DNA of 64,000 bases from JACQFZ01 sp041485885 (GTDB lineage Bacteria > Pseudomonadota > Gammaproteobacteria > Acidiferrobacterales > Sulfurifustaceae): contig JBGPKL010000011.1 of the NCBI GenBank assembly GCA_041485885.1, positions 1 through 64,000 of the forward strand, given 5' to 3'. This document shows, one piece after another, positions 17,287-25,544 of this stretch. Within the stretch, counting starts at the first letter, position 1. Every line of letters starts with the position of its first letter. Below the pieces are notes generated by a model. It worked only from the letters and a program-made list of their open reading frames with translations, ran no database searches and was not told where the DNA came from. The translations under genes and the position numbers were made by a program.

Positions 17287-18138
17287 ATGGTGGCGAACGC
17301 GACGATTCTAAAAAAACACAACGTACTGCCGGGATTTCGCCTCACGCTCGGCTATACGTTGCTCTATTTGGGTTTGATCGTGTTGATTCCGCTTTCCGCG
17401 GTGTTCATCAAGACGTTTAGTCTCGATTGGCCGACGTTCTGGAACGTCGTCACGGCGCCGCGCGTTCTGGCGTCGTACCGATTGACGTTCGGCGCGTCGT
17501 TTCTCGCCGCCGCGATCAATGCGATCTTCGGCGTGCTCGTCGCGTGGGTACTGGTGCGGTATTCGTTCGCGGGCAAACGCATCATTGATGCGCTCGTCGA
17601 CCTTCCGTTCGCGTTGCCGACCGCCGTTGCCGGCATTGCGCTCGCGGCGGTGTATGCGCCGAATGGCTGGATCGGTCAGTATCTAGCATCGCTCGGCATC
17701 AAGGTTGCGTTCACGCCGCTCGGCGTCTTGGTCGCGTTGACCTTCATCGGATTGCCGTTTGTCGTGCGCACGGTTCAGCCGGTGTTGGAGGATCTGGAAC
17801 CGGAAAACGAAGAAGCGGCGGCGAGTCTAGGCGCCGGCCGCTGGCAGGTGTTCCGTCGCATCATCGTGCCGCCCGTGTTGCCGGCGGTGATGACCGGGTT
17901 TGCGCTCGCGTTCGCCCGCGCGGTCGGCGAGTACGGCTCCGTCATATTCATCGCGGGAAATCTTCCGATGGTGTCGGAGATCACACCGCTTCTCATCATC
18001 ACCAAACTCGAGCAGTACGATTACGCCGGCGCGACCGCGATTGCGACCGTTATGCTCGTGGTTTCTTTTCTCATCCTGCTCGTCATCAACGCGCTTCAGT
18101 GGTGGACGCATCGCCGCCATGCGCCGTTGCCGGGTTGA
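17287..18138 (+). CDS. cysT: Sulfate ABC transporter permease CysT
   Basis: This 283-residue inner-membrane permease (also called CysU) has about six helices. The BPD_transp_1 coupling loop is EEAAASLGAGRWQVFRRI, where the EAA motif docks on the ATPase. Its ATG follows the sbp stop by 3 bp, and its TGA overlaps the cysW ATG by one base (TGATG), so the operon is translationally coupled. It forms the channel with CysW. Confidence 0.95.
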   Translation: MVANATILKKHNVLPGFRLTLGYTLLYLGLIVLIPLSAVFIKTFSLDWPTFWNVVTAPRVLASYRLTFGASFLAAAINAIFGVLVAWVLVRYSFAGKRIIDALVDLPFALPTAVAGIALAAVYAPNGWIGQYLASLGIKVAFTPLGVLVALTFIGLPFVVRTVQPVLEDLEPENEEAAASLGAGRWQVFRRIIVPPVLPAVMTGFALAFARAVGEYGSVIFIAGNLPMVSEITPLLIITKLEQYDYAGATAIATVMLVVSFLILLVINALQWWTHRRHAPLPG

Positions 18139-19034
18139 TGCGCGTGACCACGAGCGTGTCGGACTACGGAATCGCGCCGGGCGCCGCGCGCCGCTCGGTG
18201 GTCGAAGAGCCGGCGGCGGTGCGCTGGGCGTTGATCGCCGTGGCGCTGCTTTTTCTCGCGCTGTTTCTCCTGGTACCGCTCGCTGCAGTTTGGTACGAGG
18301 CGCTCAAGAAAGGCGTCGACGCGTATTTCGCGGCGCTCGCGAATCCTGACACGCTCGCGGCGATTACGCTTACCTTGATCGTCGCGGCCGCGGCAGTGCC
18401 CGTCAATCTCGTTTTCGGCGTCGCGGCCGCGTGGGCGATCGCGCGTTTCGATTTTCGCGGCAAGAGTATTTTGACGACGCTGATCGATTTACCGTTCTCG
18501 ATCTCGCCCGTCGTCGCCGGCCTCATTTACGTGCTCGTGTTCGGCGCCGCCGGCTGGCTCGGCCCGTGGCTCGCGGCGCACGATTGGAAAGTGATTTTCG
18601 CGCTCCCCGGGATCGTGTTGACGACGGTTTTCATCACCTTCCCCTTCGTCGCGCGCGAGTTGATCCCGCTGATGCAAGCGCAGGGGACCGAGGAGGAGGA
18701 AGCATCGCTCGTGCTCGGCGCTTCCGGCTGGCAGATGTTCACGCGCGTGACGTTGCCGAATATTAAATGGGGCTTGTTGTACGGCGTGATACTTTGTAAC
18801 GCGCGCGCGATGGGTGAGTTCGGCGCGGTGTCGGTCGTCTCCGGGCATATTCGCGGCGAAACCAACACGCTACCGTTGCAAGTCGAGATTCTGTACAACG
18901 AATACAATTTCACCGCGGCGTTCGCCGCGGCGTCGTTGCTGGCGCTGCTGGCATTGGCTACGCTTATTCTGAAGAGCATTGTCGAGTGGCGCACGCGCGA
19001 GGAGCCGGCGGCGCAAATGGAACGGAGGCCATGA
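18138..19034 (+). CDS. cysW: Sulfate ABC transporter permease CysW
   Basis: This 298-residue second permease subunit has about six helices. Its EAA-type loop is EEEEASLVLGASGWQMFTRVTLP, preceded by PFVARELIPLMQ. The start is the ATG at 18138 within TGATG at the cysT stop. An upstream in-frame ATG inside cysT is rejected because the extra residues duplicate coding sequence of cysT. Its stop precedes the cysA ATG by one base. Confidence 0.95.
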   Translation: MRVTTSVSDYGIAPGAARRSVVEEPAAVRWALIAVALLFLALFLLVPLAAVWYEALKKGVDAYFAALANPDTLAAITLTLIVAAAAVPVNLVFGVAAAWAIARFDFRGKSILTTLIDLPFSISPVVAGLIYVLVFGAAGWLGPWLAAHDWKVIFALPGIVLTTVFITFPFVARELIPLMQAQGTEEEEASLVLGASGWQMFTRVTLPNIKWGLLYGVILCNARAMGEFGAVSVVSGHIRGETNTLPLQVEILYNEYNFTAAFAAASLLALLALATLILKSIVEWRTREEPAAQMERRP

Positions 19035-19035
19035 T

Positions 19036-20109
19036 ATGAGCATCAAGGTAAGCCGTCTCACCAAGCGTTTCGGAAACTTCGTCGCCCTCGATGATGTGAC
19101 CATCGACTTCCCGTCCGGCGAGCTCGTCGCGCTGCTCGGGCCGTCGGGTTGCGGCAAGACGACGCTGCTGCGCGTCATCGCCGGCTTACAGGCGCCAGAC
19201 GCGGGCGAGGTGATCTTGCAAGGCGAAGATGCGTCGCTCCAGGACGTGCGTGCCCGCGGCGTCGGATTCGTGTTCCAGCATTACGCGCTGTTCCGCCACA
19301 TGACCGTATTCGAGAACGTCGCGTTCGGCCTGCGCGTGAAGCCGCGGCGCGAGCGATTACCGAACGAGCAAATCGCCAAGAAGGTTCGTGACCTGCTCAA
19401 CCTGGTGCAGCTCGACTGGCTCGCCGACCGCTACCCCTCGCAGCTCTCCGGCGGCCAACGCCAGCGCATCGCGCTCGCGCGCGCGCTCGCCGTGGAGCCC
19501 AAGGTGCTGCTGCTCGATGAACCGTTCGGCGCGCTCGACGCCAAGGTGCGCAAGGATTTGCGGCGCTGGCTGCGCAATCTGCACGACTCGCTGAAACTGA
19601 CCAGCATCTTCGTCACGCACGATCAAGAGGAAGCGCTCGAAGTCGCCGACCGCGTGGTGCTGATCAATCGCGGCAAAGTCGAGCAGATCGGTACGCCCGA
19701 AGAAGTCTACGACCATCCGGCCTCACCCTTCGTCTACGGTTTCCTTGGCTCGGTGAATCTCTTTCACGGGCGCGTGCACGAAGACGCGCTGCAGGTCGGC
19801 GAGCATCATCTTGCGCTCGATACGCATATGCTCGAGGCCGGCGCCCAGGCGATCGCGTACGCACGTCCGCACGATCTTGAGATCGAGCGCGAACTGCCCG
19901 GCGGCTCCGGGTTGCCCGCGACCATCAAACGGATTCGCGCCATCGGTCCGAACGCGCGGGTCGAGCTCGAGACGCGATTCGACGCGCGCCCGCTCGAAGT
20001 CGAAATATCGCGCGTGCGCTTGAAACACCTGGACCTCAAGGAAGGAGAACAGGTGCTGGTGAAGGCAAGGAACGTGCGCGTGTTTCCGCACGAGCGCAGT
20101 AGCGCGTGA
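19036..20109 (+). CDS. cysA: Sulfate/thiosulfate ABC transporter ATPase
   Basis: This 357-residue ATPase powers the importer. Walker A is GPSGCGKTT, the Q-loop region is FVFQHYALFRHMTVFENV, the ABC signature is LSGGQRQR and Walker B is LLLLDEPFGALD, followed by the switch His in VTHDQEEA. A C-terminal regulatory TOBE-like domain follows. The ATG at 19036 has the upstream GGAGG expected of a ribosome-binding site. It is the last gene of the sbp operon, and about 170 bp separate it from the aminotransferase. Confidence 0.96.
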   Translation: MSIKVSRLTKRFGNFVALDDVTIDFPSGELVALLGPSGCGKTTLLRVIAGLQAPDAGEVILQGEDASLQDVRARGVGFVFQHYALFRHMTVFENVAFGLRVKPRRERLPNEQIAKKVRDLLNLVQLDWLADRYPSQLSGGQRQRIALARALAVEPKVLLLDEPFGALDAKVRKDLRRWLRNLHDSLKLTSIFVTHDQEEALEVADRVVLINRGKVEQIGTPEEVYDHPASPFVYGFLGSVNLFHGRVHEDALQVGEHHLALDTHMLEAGAQAIAYARPHDLEIERELPGGSGLPATIKRIRAIGPNARVELETRFDARPLEVEISRVRLKHLDLKEGEQVLVKARNVRVFPHERSSA

Positions 20110-20277
20110 CGCGGCCGGACACGATGAAATCCGGCAATTAGGGTTCGTGCGCGAGGTTCATTCGGACCAAGCGGGCAAGTATTCCTCCTAAGTTCCTTTT
20201 CCCCCACAATAGCGCGCGGGTTGGCAATTCGGAGCCGGCCCAACAACCGAAAACTATTGGACCCTGGGGAACCTACC

Positions 20278-21456
20278 ATGCCGAAGACATCGCGCCGCAC
20301 CTCGGTGTTCACCGAATCGCTCATCCGCGAGATGACTCGCGTCGCGCAGAAGCACGGCGCGATCAATCTCGCGCAAGGGTTCCCCGATTTCGATCCGCCG
20401 CCGGCGCTGGTGCAGGCGGCCAAGGACGCGATGGATTCCGGCCGACACCAGTACGCCATCACCTGGGGCGCGCCGGAATTGCGCAACGCGCTCGCGGCGA
20501 AGCTCACGCGCTTCATGGGCATGCCGGTCGATCCCGAGGGCGAGCTGGTCATCACCTGCGGCGCGACCGAGGCGATGATGGTCGCGATGATGACGGTGTG
20601 CGACCCCGGCGATCGCGTCGGTCTGTTCTCGCCGTTCTATGAAAATTACAGCGCCGACGCGATACTCACCGGTGCGACGCCGGTGCACGTGCCGCTGCAC
20701 CCGCCCGAATACCATTTCGATCCCGCCGAGCTGCGCCGCGTGTTCGCGAGCGGGTTGAAGGCGTTCGTGCTCTGCAATCCGTCCAACCCGACCGGCAAAG
20801 TATTCACGCGTGCGGAGCTGGAGCAGATCGCCGCGCTCGCGGAGGAGTTCGATACGTTCGTGATCACGGATGAAGTTTACGAACACATCGTGTTCGCGCC
20901 GCATCGGCACACGTATTTCGCCGCGCTACCCGGGATGAGCACGCGCACGCTGTCGTGCTCATCGCTCTCGAAGACGTACGCGATTACCGGTTGGCGACTC
21001 GGCTACGTGCTCGCCCATCCCTCGATCATCGCGCAGGCGCGCAAAGTCCACGACTTCCTCACCGTCGGCGCCGCGGCGCCGCTGCAACACGCCGTCGTCA
21101 CCGCGCTGCATTTCCCCGCGAGCTACTACGACGAGTTGACGCGCGAGTACGCCGCGCGCCGCGATATTTTCCTCGGCTATCTCGATCGCACCGGCTTGAG
21201 TTATACGCGTCCACAGGGTGCGTACTACGTGATGGTCGATATCTCGCGCTTCGGTTACAAGAGCGACATCGAATTCTCGCACTGGCTCACGAAAGAAATC
21301 GGCGTCGCGCCCGTGCCCGGTTCGAGCTTCTTTGCCAACGGCGAGAACCGCTACGTCCGCTTCAACTTCGCCAAGCGCCCGGAGACGCTGCACGCGGCGG
21401 GTGAGCGGCTGTTGAAGCTGGGGCAAGGTGCGCCTCGTGCGGCAAGGTCGCGCTAG
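20278..21456 (+). CDS. Class I/II PLP aminotransferase
   Basis: This 392-residue fold-type I aminotransferase has the PLP lysine in SSLSKTYAITGWRLGY and the substrate-carboxylate Arg near RYVRFNFAKRPE. The N-terminal GAINLAQGFPDFDPP and NPSNPTGKVFT motifs place it near the methionine/kynurenine/aspartate aminotransferase group (YbdL or KAT-like). Which amino acid it uses is not determined. Its position after the sulfate operon hints at sulfur amino acids, but that is weak evidence. The ATG at 20278 is chosen because the 19 upstream in-frame residues lack homology. Confidence 0.88.
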   Translation: MPKTSRRTSVFTESLIREMTRVAQKHGAINLAQGFPDFDPPPALVQAAKDAMDSGRHQYAITWGAPELRNALAAKLTRFMGMPVDPEGELVITCGATEAMMVAMMTVCDPGDRVGLFSPFYENYSADAILTGATPVHVPLHPPEYHFDPAELRRVFASGLKAFVLCNPSNPTGKVFTRAELEQIAALAEEFDTFVITDEVYEHIVFAPHRHTYFAALPGMSTRTLSCSSLSKTYAITGWRLGYVLAHPSIIAQARKVHDFLTVGAAAPLQHAVVTALHFPASYYDELTREYAARRDIFLGYLDRTGLSYTRPQGAYYVMVDISRFGYKSDIEFSHWLTKEIGVAPVPGSSFFANGENRYVRFNFAKRPETLHAAGERLLKLGQGAPRAARSR

Positions 21457-21530
21457 TTCGCGCACCAATTAAGTAGCGGCAGTGTCTAACACCCCAGCGT
21501 CTAGACCATAGCGCGCTTCGAGTAGCGCCC

Positions 21531-22547
21531 ATGGCACACGAAGCGGAGCAGATTAGGCACACGCTTTCGACGATCTTTCATACCCAGGGGGAGACTATCG
21601 CAGCTGAGGTCTTGGACATTTGCCACGTCGAGGTGTCTTTCTTCGAGCATGACTTTGGGCGCGACATCTATAGCTTCGATCTACGAATTCCGACGGTGCG
21701 ATTCGCGCAGCTGGAGAGAGACATAGATGAAATCGCACAGAAGATACAAAACAAGTTACAAAAACTCGGTCTTGGAGGAGAGCACATCGGCCCAGTCCGT
21801 ATTTATCCGGAGCCAAGCGTGGGTCCCGGGGCGATTGCAATGTCCGTCCCCACACGGACCGACGAGAATCGTATCTGGCAGCCAGGGCGTATTCGGCTCT
21901 TCCTGAGTCATGTCTCACGGATTAAAGGCGCTGCATCCGAGCTGAAGAAGGCGCTAGCACCGCTCGGCATCGATTCTTTCGTCGCACACGAAGACATTCA
22001 ACCCACGCAGCTATGGCACCGCGAGATCGAATTTGCACTTCGTTCAATGGACGTCTTGTGCGCACTTGTCACGGACGACTTCGTGAAGAGCCAATGGACT
22101 GACCAGGAGGTTGGATTTGCGCTTGGTCGGGGCATCTCGGTCGTCGCCGTGAGCTGCGGAGCGGATCCGTACGGTCTTCTCGGAAAGCACCAAGCGTTGC
22201 GAGCTGACATTTCGCAACTCGCCGCATCTGGTCCCCGGGTCGCGGATATTATTTCCGCGCAAGATCACTTAAAAATCCGACTTACGGAGGGTTTGGTGGA
22301 GGCGATCGCGACGGCGATTTCTTTCCTAGGTGCGAAGGAGGGGATGAAGCGGGTTAGCAGTTTGCAGACGCATCTGTCCGACGCACAAATCATCCGGCTT
22401 CTGGAGGCTGCGCGAGACAATTCTCAGGTCCGCGATGCGCATGGCGTTCCGGCGCAAATTCGCGAGATCGCCGTGAAGCGAAAGGTCGTTCTGCCCGAGA
22501 CACCACAGGCTGCCACGGATGACTCTGAAGACGATATCCCGTTTTGA
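21531..22547 (+). CDS. TIR-domain protein with SSB-like C-terminal tip
   Basis: This 338-residue protein has three parts. Residues 1-110 are an unrecognised N-terminal domain. Residues about 118-250 form a TIR domain: IRLFLSHVSR is strand A, and WHREIEFALRSMDVLCALVT carries the conserved Glu pair E165/E167 where the NAD-cleaving glutamate of TIR enzymes lies. A C-terminal helical part (about 275-320) ends in an acidic linker and the last six residues EDDIPF. That end matches the DDDIPF tip by which SSB recruits repair proteins. Many bacterial TIR proteins are antiphage NADases, but no Thoeris or CBASS partner is next to it. Codon use looks less GC-rich than its neighbours. It is convergent with ssrA. 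Confidence 0.78.
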   Translation: MAHEAEQIRHTLSTIFHTQGETIAAEVLDICHVEVSFFEHDFGRDIYSFDLRIPTVRFAQLERDIDEIAQKIQNKLQKLGLGGEHIGPVRIYPEPSVGPGAIAMSVPTRTDENRIWQPGRIRLFLSHVSRIKGAASELKKALAPLGIDSFVAHEDIQPTQLWHREIEFALRSMDVLCALVTDDFVKSQWTDQEVGFALGRGISVVAVSCGADPYGLLGKHQALRADISQLAASGPRVADIISAQDHLKIRLTEGLVEAIATAISFLGAKEGMKRVSSLQTHLSDAQIIRLLEAARDNSQVRDAHGVPAQIREIAVKRKVVLPETPQAATDDSEDDIPF

Positions 22548-22572
22548 TTGCGCAGCCGAAATAGGGAGAGGG

Positions 22573-22613
22573 AAAAAAATGAAACCCCTTGACCATTGCG
22601 GTCAAGGGGTTTC
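22573..22613 (-). terminator. Rho-independent terminator of ssrA
   Basis: Read on the minus strand, a perfect 14-bp stem (22600-22613 with 22581-22594, loop of 5 nt) is followed at once by CAT and seven T residues (22573-22579). It begins four bases beyond the CCA end of tmRNA. On the plus strand the stem lacks a T-run, so it probably does not stop transcription coming from the TIR gene. Confidence 0.92.
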
Positions 22614-22616
22614 GGT

Positions 22617-23345
22617 TGGTGGAGGCGGCGGGACAGCTAGTTTCCATATCTTTCGATATGGGCTGGACTATGCCTTCATCCGATCGTTACTCGACCGGAT
22701 GCGGAGCGTGTTATCCGACTCCCTCACCCTGGCCCTCCTGATCGCTCTCGACTTCCTGTCTTCCGCGATCTTTATAGTGCGTCCCTGCACGTCACCGGAG
22801 GGAGAGGGGATGAAGAAGTTTGGATCCTAGTGCGCGCTCGTTCGTGTTGCTGACATCAGCGCGTCTATGAGTCTCTACAGGGCAGTGCAGGTTGGCCCTG
22901 CGCTACCCCTCGGCGTTGCCATTCCGTCTCGGCGAGACGGCTAAGGGTTCACCGAATGAGCCCCGTTTTCACTCTGACCTTACGGCCAGAGGCGACCATT
23001 GTGTTAATCGAACCCGCGTCCGCAAGTACTACATCTCCAGTTCTACATGCGTAGTCCGTCTTTTATTTGACCCACCGCGCTCCGACAGACTAGATCGTCG
23101 ATAGGCTTAGCCTGCTATGGATTTAGCGCCACACCAACAGACACGATGCAGCGCGATCCCGTGTGATCGACCCTTCACTCCCGGCCCACGGGCGAAACAC
23201 TGGGCGAAGGGCTAGCGGTGATTAAGCCGCTAGGGCGTAGTTGTCGTTGTTGGCAACTATGTGTTTGCAGCTGGATTTACGAGGAACTCTGCACCTCGGC
23301 ATGCTCCAGAGGTTTCGTGACCCACGTCGAAGCCAGGTCGCCCCC
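22617..23345 (-). ncRNA. ssrA: tmRNA gene, interrupted by an intron
   Basis: This is transfer-messenger RNA, which with SmpB frees stalled ribosomes and tags the nascent protein. The 5' end GGGGGCG (23345-23339) pairs with CGCCTCC near the 3' end, which finishes ACCA at 22617. The tag frame resumes at GCC 23254 after ATAGTT and encodes ANNDNYALAA, with the stop TAA at 23222. Exon 1 runs 23345-23007 (339 nt) and ends inside the T-loop (GCGGG stem, then TTCGAT). Exon 2 is 22633-22617 (17 nt: T, CCCGC, CGCCTCC, ACCA). Joining them restores a 7-nt T-loop TTCGATT and a 356-nt RNA, a normal tmRNA size. The gene lies about 100 bp downstream of smpB on the same strand. Confidence 0.95.
22634..23006 (-). 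other. Group I intron in the tmRNA T-loop
   Basis: A 373-nt insert splits the T-loop. The 5' exon ends in U. P1 can form as CGAU|UA with UGGUCG, placing a U-G wobble at the splice site as group I introns require. The intron ends in G (22634). Near the 3' end an S-like element AAGGCATAGTCC (22676-22665) can pair through GTCC with GGAC in an R-like segment (22790-22773). A P9 hairpin with a GAAA tetraloop (22661-22644) follows. Other stems include CCGTCTC/GAGACGG (22924-22940). No homing-endonuclease frame is present. Exact P3-P8 pairing was not worked out, so the subgroup is not assigned. Confidence 0.85.
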
Positions 23346-23355
23346 TGTGCGATTG

Positions 23356-23384
23356 ATAGTAGGGACTGTTCCGCGGCATTACAA
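23356..23384 (-). promoter_or_regulatory. Candidate sigma-70 promoter of ssrA
   Basis: On the minus strand TTGTAA (23384-23379) is separated by exactly 17 bp from TACTAT (23361-23356). The tmRNA 5' end lies 11 bases beyond the -10 element. Each hexamer matches consensus at 4 of 6 positions. The mature 5' end is normally made by RNase P, so a short leader is expected. Confidence 0.5.
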
Positions 23385-23444
23385 GTAAAGGGCATGCCTT
23401 GTTGCTGCGCGTGCACGCAAAGCGCCGCGTACGAAGCCTGAGTT

Positions 23445-23918
23445 TCAACGCGCACGCAGCGATCGTTGGATCTCGCGGTCGGCTTCGCGTTTTTTGATAT
23501 CCGCGCGCTTGTCGTGCGTTTGCTTGCCGCGCGCGAGCGCGATCTCGATTTTGGCGCGTCCGCGTTTCCAATAGAGCGAGAGCGGCACGATCGTGTAGCC
23601 GCGCCGCTCGACGGCGCCGATCAATTTATTCAGCTCTTCGCGATGGAGCAGCAGTTTGCGCGTGCGCACGGGGTCCGTCTGCACATGCGTCGAAGCGGAA
23701 GTGAGCGCTGAGATGTGCGCGCCGACTAAGAAGGCTTCGCCGCCATTGATCACGACGTAGCCTTCTTTGAGCTGCGCGCGTCCGGCACGCAGGCTCTTCA
23801 CCTCCCAACCGCGCAGCGCCAAGCCGGCCTCGTATTTCTGCTCGATCGAGTAATCGTGCCGGGCTTTGCGATTCTGCGCGATCGTCGCCGGTGGCGGTTT
23901 TTTCTTTTCTTTACTCAC
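23445..23918 (-). CDS. smpB: SsrA-binding protein SmpB
   Basis: This 157-residue OB-fold protein binds the tRNA-like part of tmRNA and carries it into stalled ribosomes. The family core is intact: NRKARHDYSIEQKYEAGLAL, GWEVKSLRAGRAQLKEGY and the basic C-terminal tail KKREADREIQRSLRAR, which enters the decoding site. It lies directly upstream of ssrA on the same strand, pairing the protein and RNA partners. It is divergent from the NSS symporter gene, with about 150 bp between their starts. Confidence 0.97.
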   Translation of the reverse strand: MSKEKKKPPPATIAQNRKARHDYSIEQKYEAGLALRGWEVKSLRAGRAQLKEGYVVINGGEAFLVGAHISALTSASTHVQTDPVRTRKLLLHREELNKLIGAVERRGYTIVPLSLYWKRGRAKIEIALARGKQTHDKRADIKKREADREIQRSLRAR

Positions 23919-24069
23919 GATTTTTGTGATGCGGGCGGAGAAACGGTGGTTGCCATATTATAGGTGGGTGCGTCGTGATATGGACACGACCGCCGGCCTG
24001 TGCCAGATTCTCCGACGGTACGATGCGCCGCCAACTTTAGTCGAGAAGCAGAACGGAGGATCCCCGCGC

Positions 24070-25542
24070 ATGCCCGCGCCAAGCCGTCGTCGCGCCAAGA
24101 GCGCGCCCGTTTCCGCCACGCCGACGATTGCGGCGCCCGCGTACGTTTCATCGCAAGTGGAGCGCGGACGCTGGTCCGACACCTTCACGTTCGTGCTGGC
24201 GCTTGCCGGCGCGTCGATCGGATTCAAAACCATTTGGCAGTTTCCTTACGTTGCCAGCCAGAATGGCGGCGGCGCCTTTATCTTTATTTATTTGTTGCTC
24301 GCCTTTGCGGTCGGCGCGCCGCTTTTGATGGCGCAGATCATGATCGGCCGGCGCACGCACGCATCGCCCATCAAGGCGATGAGCGACCTCGGTGCCGGCG
24401 TGCGCGGCAAGCGACGCTGGGCGATCGTCGGCGGCGTTACCGTGCTCGGGGGGTTTCTGGTCTTTTCCTATCTGAGCGTGATCGCCGGTTGGACGGTCGC
24501 TTACTTCGTCCGATCGCTCTTCGGTGTATTCAGCGGACTCACGGCGGATGGTGTCGGCAACCTGTTTGCCGTGTTCGTCAAAGATCCCGAGAAGCAAGTG
24601 TTCTGGCACAGTTTGTTCATCATCGCGACGGCGAGTATAGCTTCGCTTGGCGTTCGCCGCGGCATCAATACCGCGGTGCGTTGGCTCGTGCCGGCTTTGT
24701 ACGGGATGCTCCTCGTGCTGGCGGCGTATGCGCTTCAAGCCGGAAGCTTCGAGGACGCCACGATCTACTTCTTTGCGCTCGATTTCACCAAGCTTTCATC
24801 CAACGCCTGGCTCATCGCGCTGGCGCAGGTGTTCTTTAGTCTCGGCCTCGGAACCGGTGTTGCTCTGATGTACGGCGCGTACCTCAAGGCCGACGCATCG
24901 ATTCCACGCGCGGCCCTGGCGGTCGTCGCGCTCGACGTGGTGACTGGTGTCGTGGCCGGCGTCGTCGTCTTCGCCGTGCTTTTCGGCGGCAGCATCGCGC
25001 CCGCCTCGGGCCCGAGCCTGGTGTTCCAGGCGTTGCCGCTGGCGTTCGATCATCTGCCGCTCGGTCGCTGGTTCGTTTGTCTTTTCTTCGCGTTGCTCGT
25101 TGCCATCGCGCTGCTGATGGGAATCGGGTTGCTCGAGCCCGTGATCGTGTGGCTCGAAGAGCGTTTCGCGTGGCAGCGTCGCGCGGCCGCGCTGGTGAGC
25201 GGATCGGTCGCTTGGGGGCTCGGTCTCGTCACCATTTTCTCGTTCAACTACGCGGCGTTTTCGTTCAAATTTGTCGGTGTCGATATTTTCTCGCTCAACC
25301 TGCTCGCTATTGAAAAGAATCTCGGTGCGTTCGACGTACTACAAACGGCGACCGCCGAGTTCATGTTGCCGATCGCCGCGCTCGCCATGTCGATCTTCGC
25401 CGGATGGTTGTTGTCACCGGACAAGGCCCGCGTGGAGCTCAACATGCGCTCGCCGTGCGCCTTCGATGCCTGGTTGTGGTTGCTGCGTGTGGCAGTTCCG
25501 CCGTTGATGCTGTTGTTGCTGCTCACGCTTTTTCGACTGTAG
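24070..25542 (+). CDS. Sodium-dependent transporter, NSS/SNF family
   Basis: This protein of about 490 residues has 11-12 membrane helices with the LeuT fold. The signature helix 1 reads GASIGFKTIWQFPYVASQNGGGAF. Bacterial NSS proteins import amino acids with Na+. The substrate here is unknown. The ATG at 24070 is chosen because GGAGGA lies 8-9 bp upstream and the helix-1 region starts about 30 residues later. The frame is open further upstream into smpB but without homology. Its stop TAG ends 2 bp before the ratA GTG, so the genes are probably co-transcribed. Confidence 0.88.
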   Translation: MPAPSRRRAKSAPVSATPTIAAPAYVSSQVERGRWSDTFTFVLALAGASIGFKTIWQFPYVASQNGGGAFIFIYLLLAFAVGAPLLMAQIMIGRRTHASPIKAMSDLGAGVRGKRRWAIVGGVTVLGGFLVFSYLSVIAGWTVAYFVRSLFGVFSGLTADGVGNLFAVFVKDPEKQVFWHSLFIIATASIASLGVRRGINTAVRWLVPALYGMLLVLAAYALQAGSFEDATIYFFALDFTKLSSNAWLIALAQVFFSLGLGTGVALMYGAYLKADASIPRAALAVVALDVVTGVVAGVVVFAVLFGGSIAPASGPSLVFQALPLAFDHLPLGRWFVCLFFALLVAIALLMGIGLLEPVIVWLEERFAWQRRAAALVSGSVAWGLGLVTIFSFNYAAFSFKFVGVDIFSLNLLAIEKNLGAFDVLQTATAEFMLPIAALAMSIFAGWLLSPDKARVELNMRSPCAFDAWLWLLRVAVPPLMLLLLLTLFRL

Positions 25543-25544
25543 TT

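Noticed and set aside
21457..22616. Search for a second copy of the tmRNA 3' end as an attachment-site repeat
   Set aside because: No repeat of the last 17 bases of ssrA was seen between the aminotransferase gene and ssrA, so an intact integrated element is not supported.
22519..22830. A rightward frame across the ssrA terminator and tmRNA 3' end
   Set aside because: It runs through structured RNA gene sequence and has no protein-like character.
23222..23455. A 77-codon leftward frame ending in ANNDNYALAA
   Set aside because: It is the tmRNA tag-reading frame extended backward through the tRNA-like 5' part. Only the last ten codons are translated, by trans-translation.
20278..24069. A two-gene Thoeris or CBASS system around the TIR gene
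   Set aside because: Neighbours are an aminotransferase and ssrA/smpB. No SIR2, SLOG, cyclase or other effector partner is adjacent.
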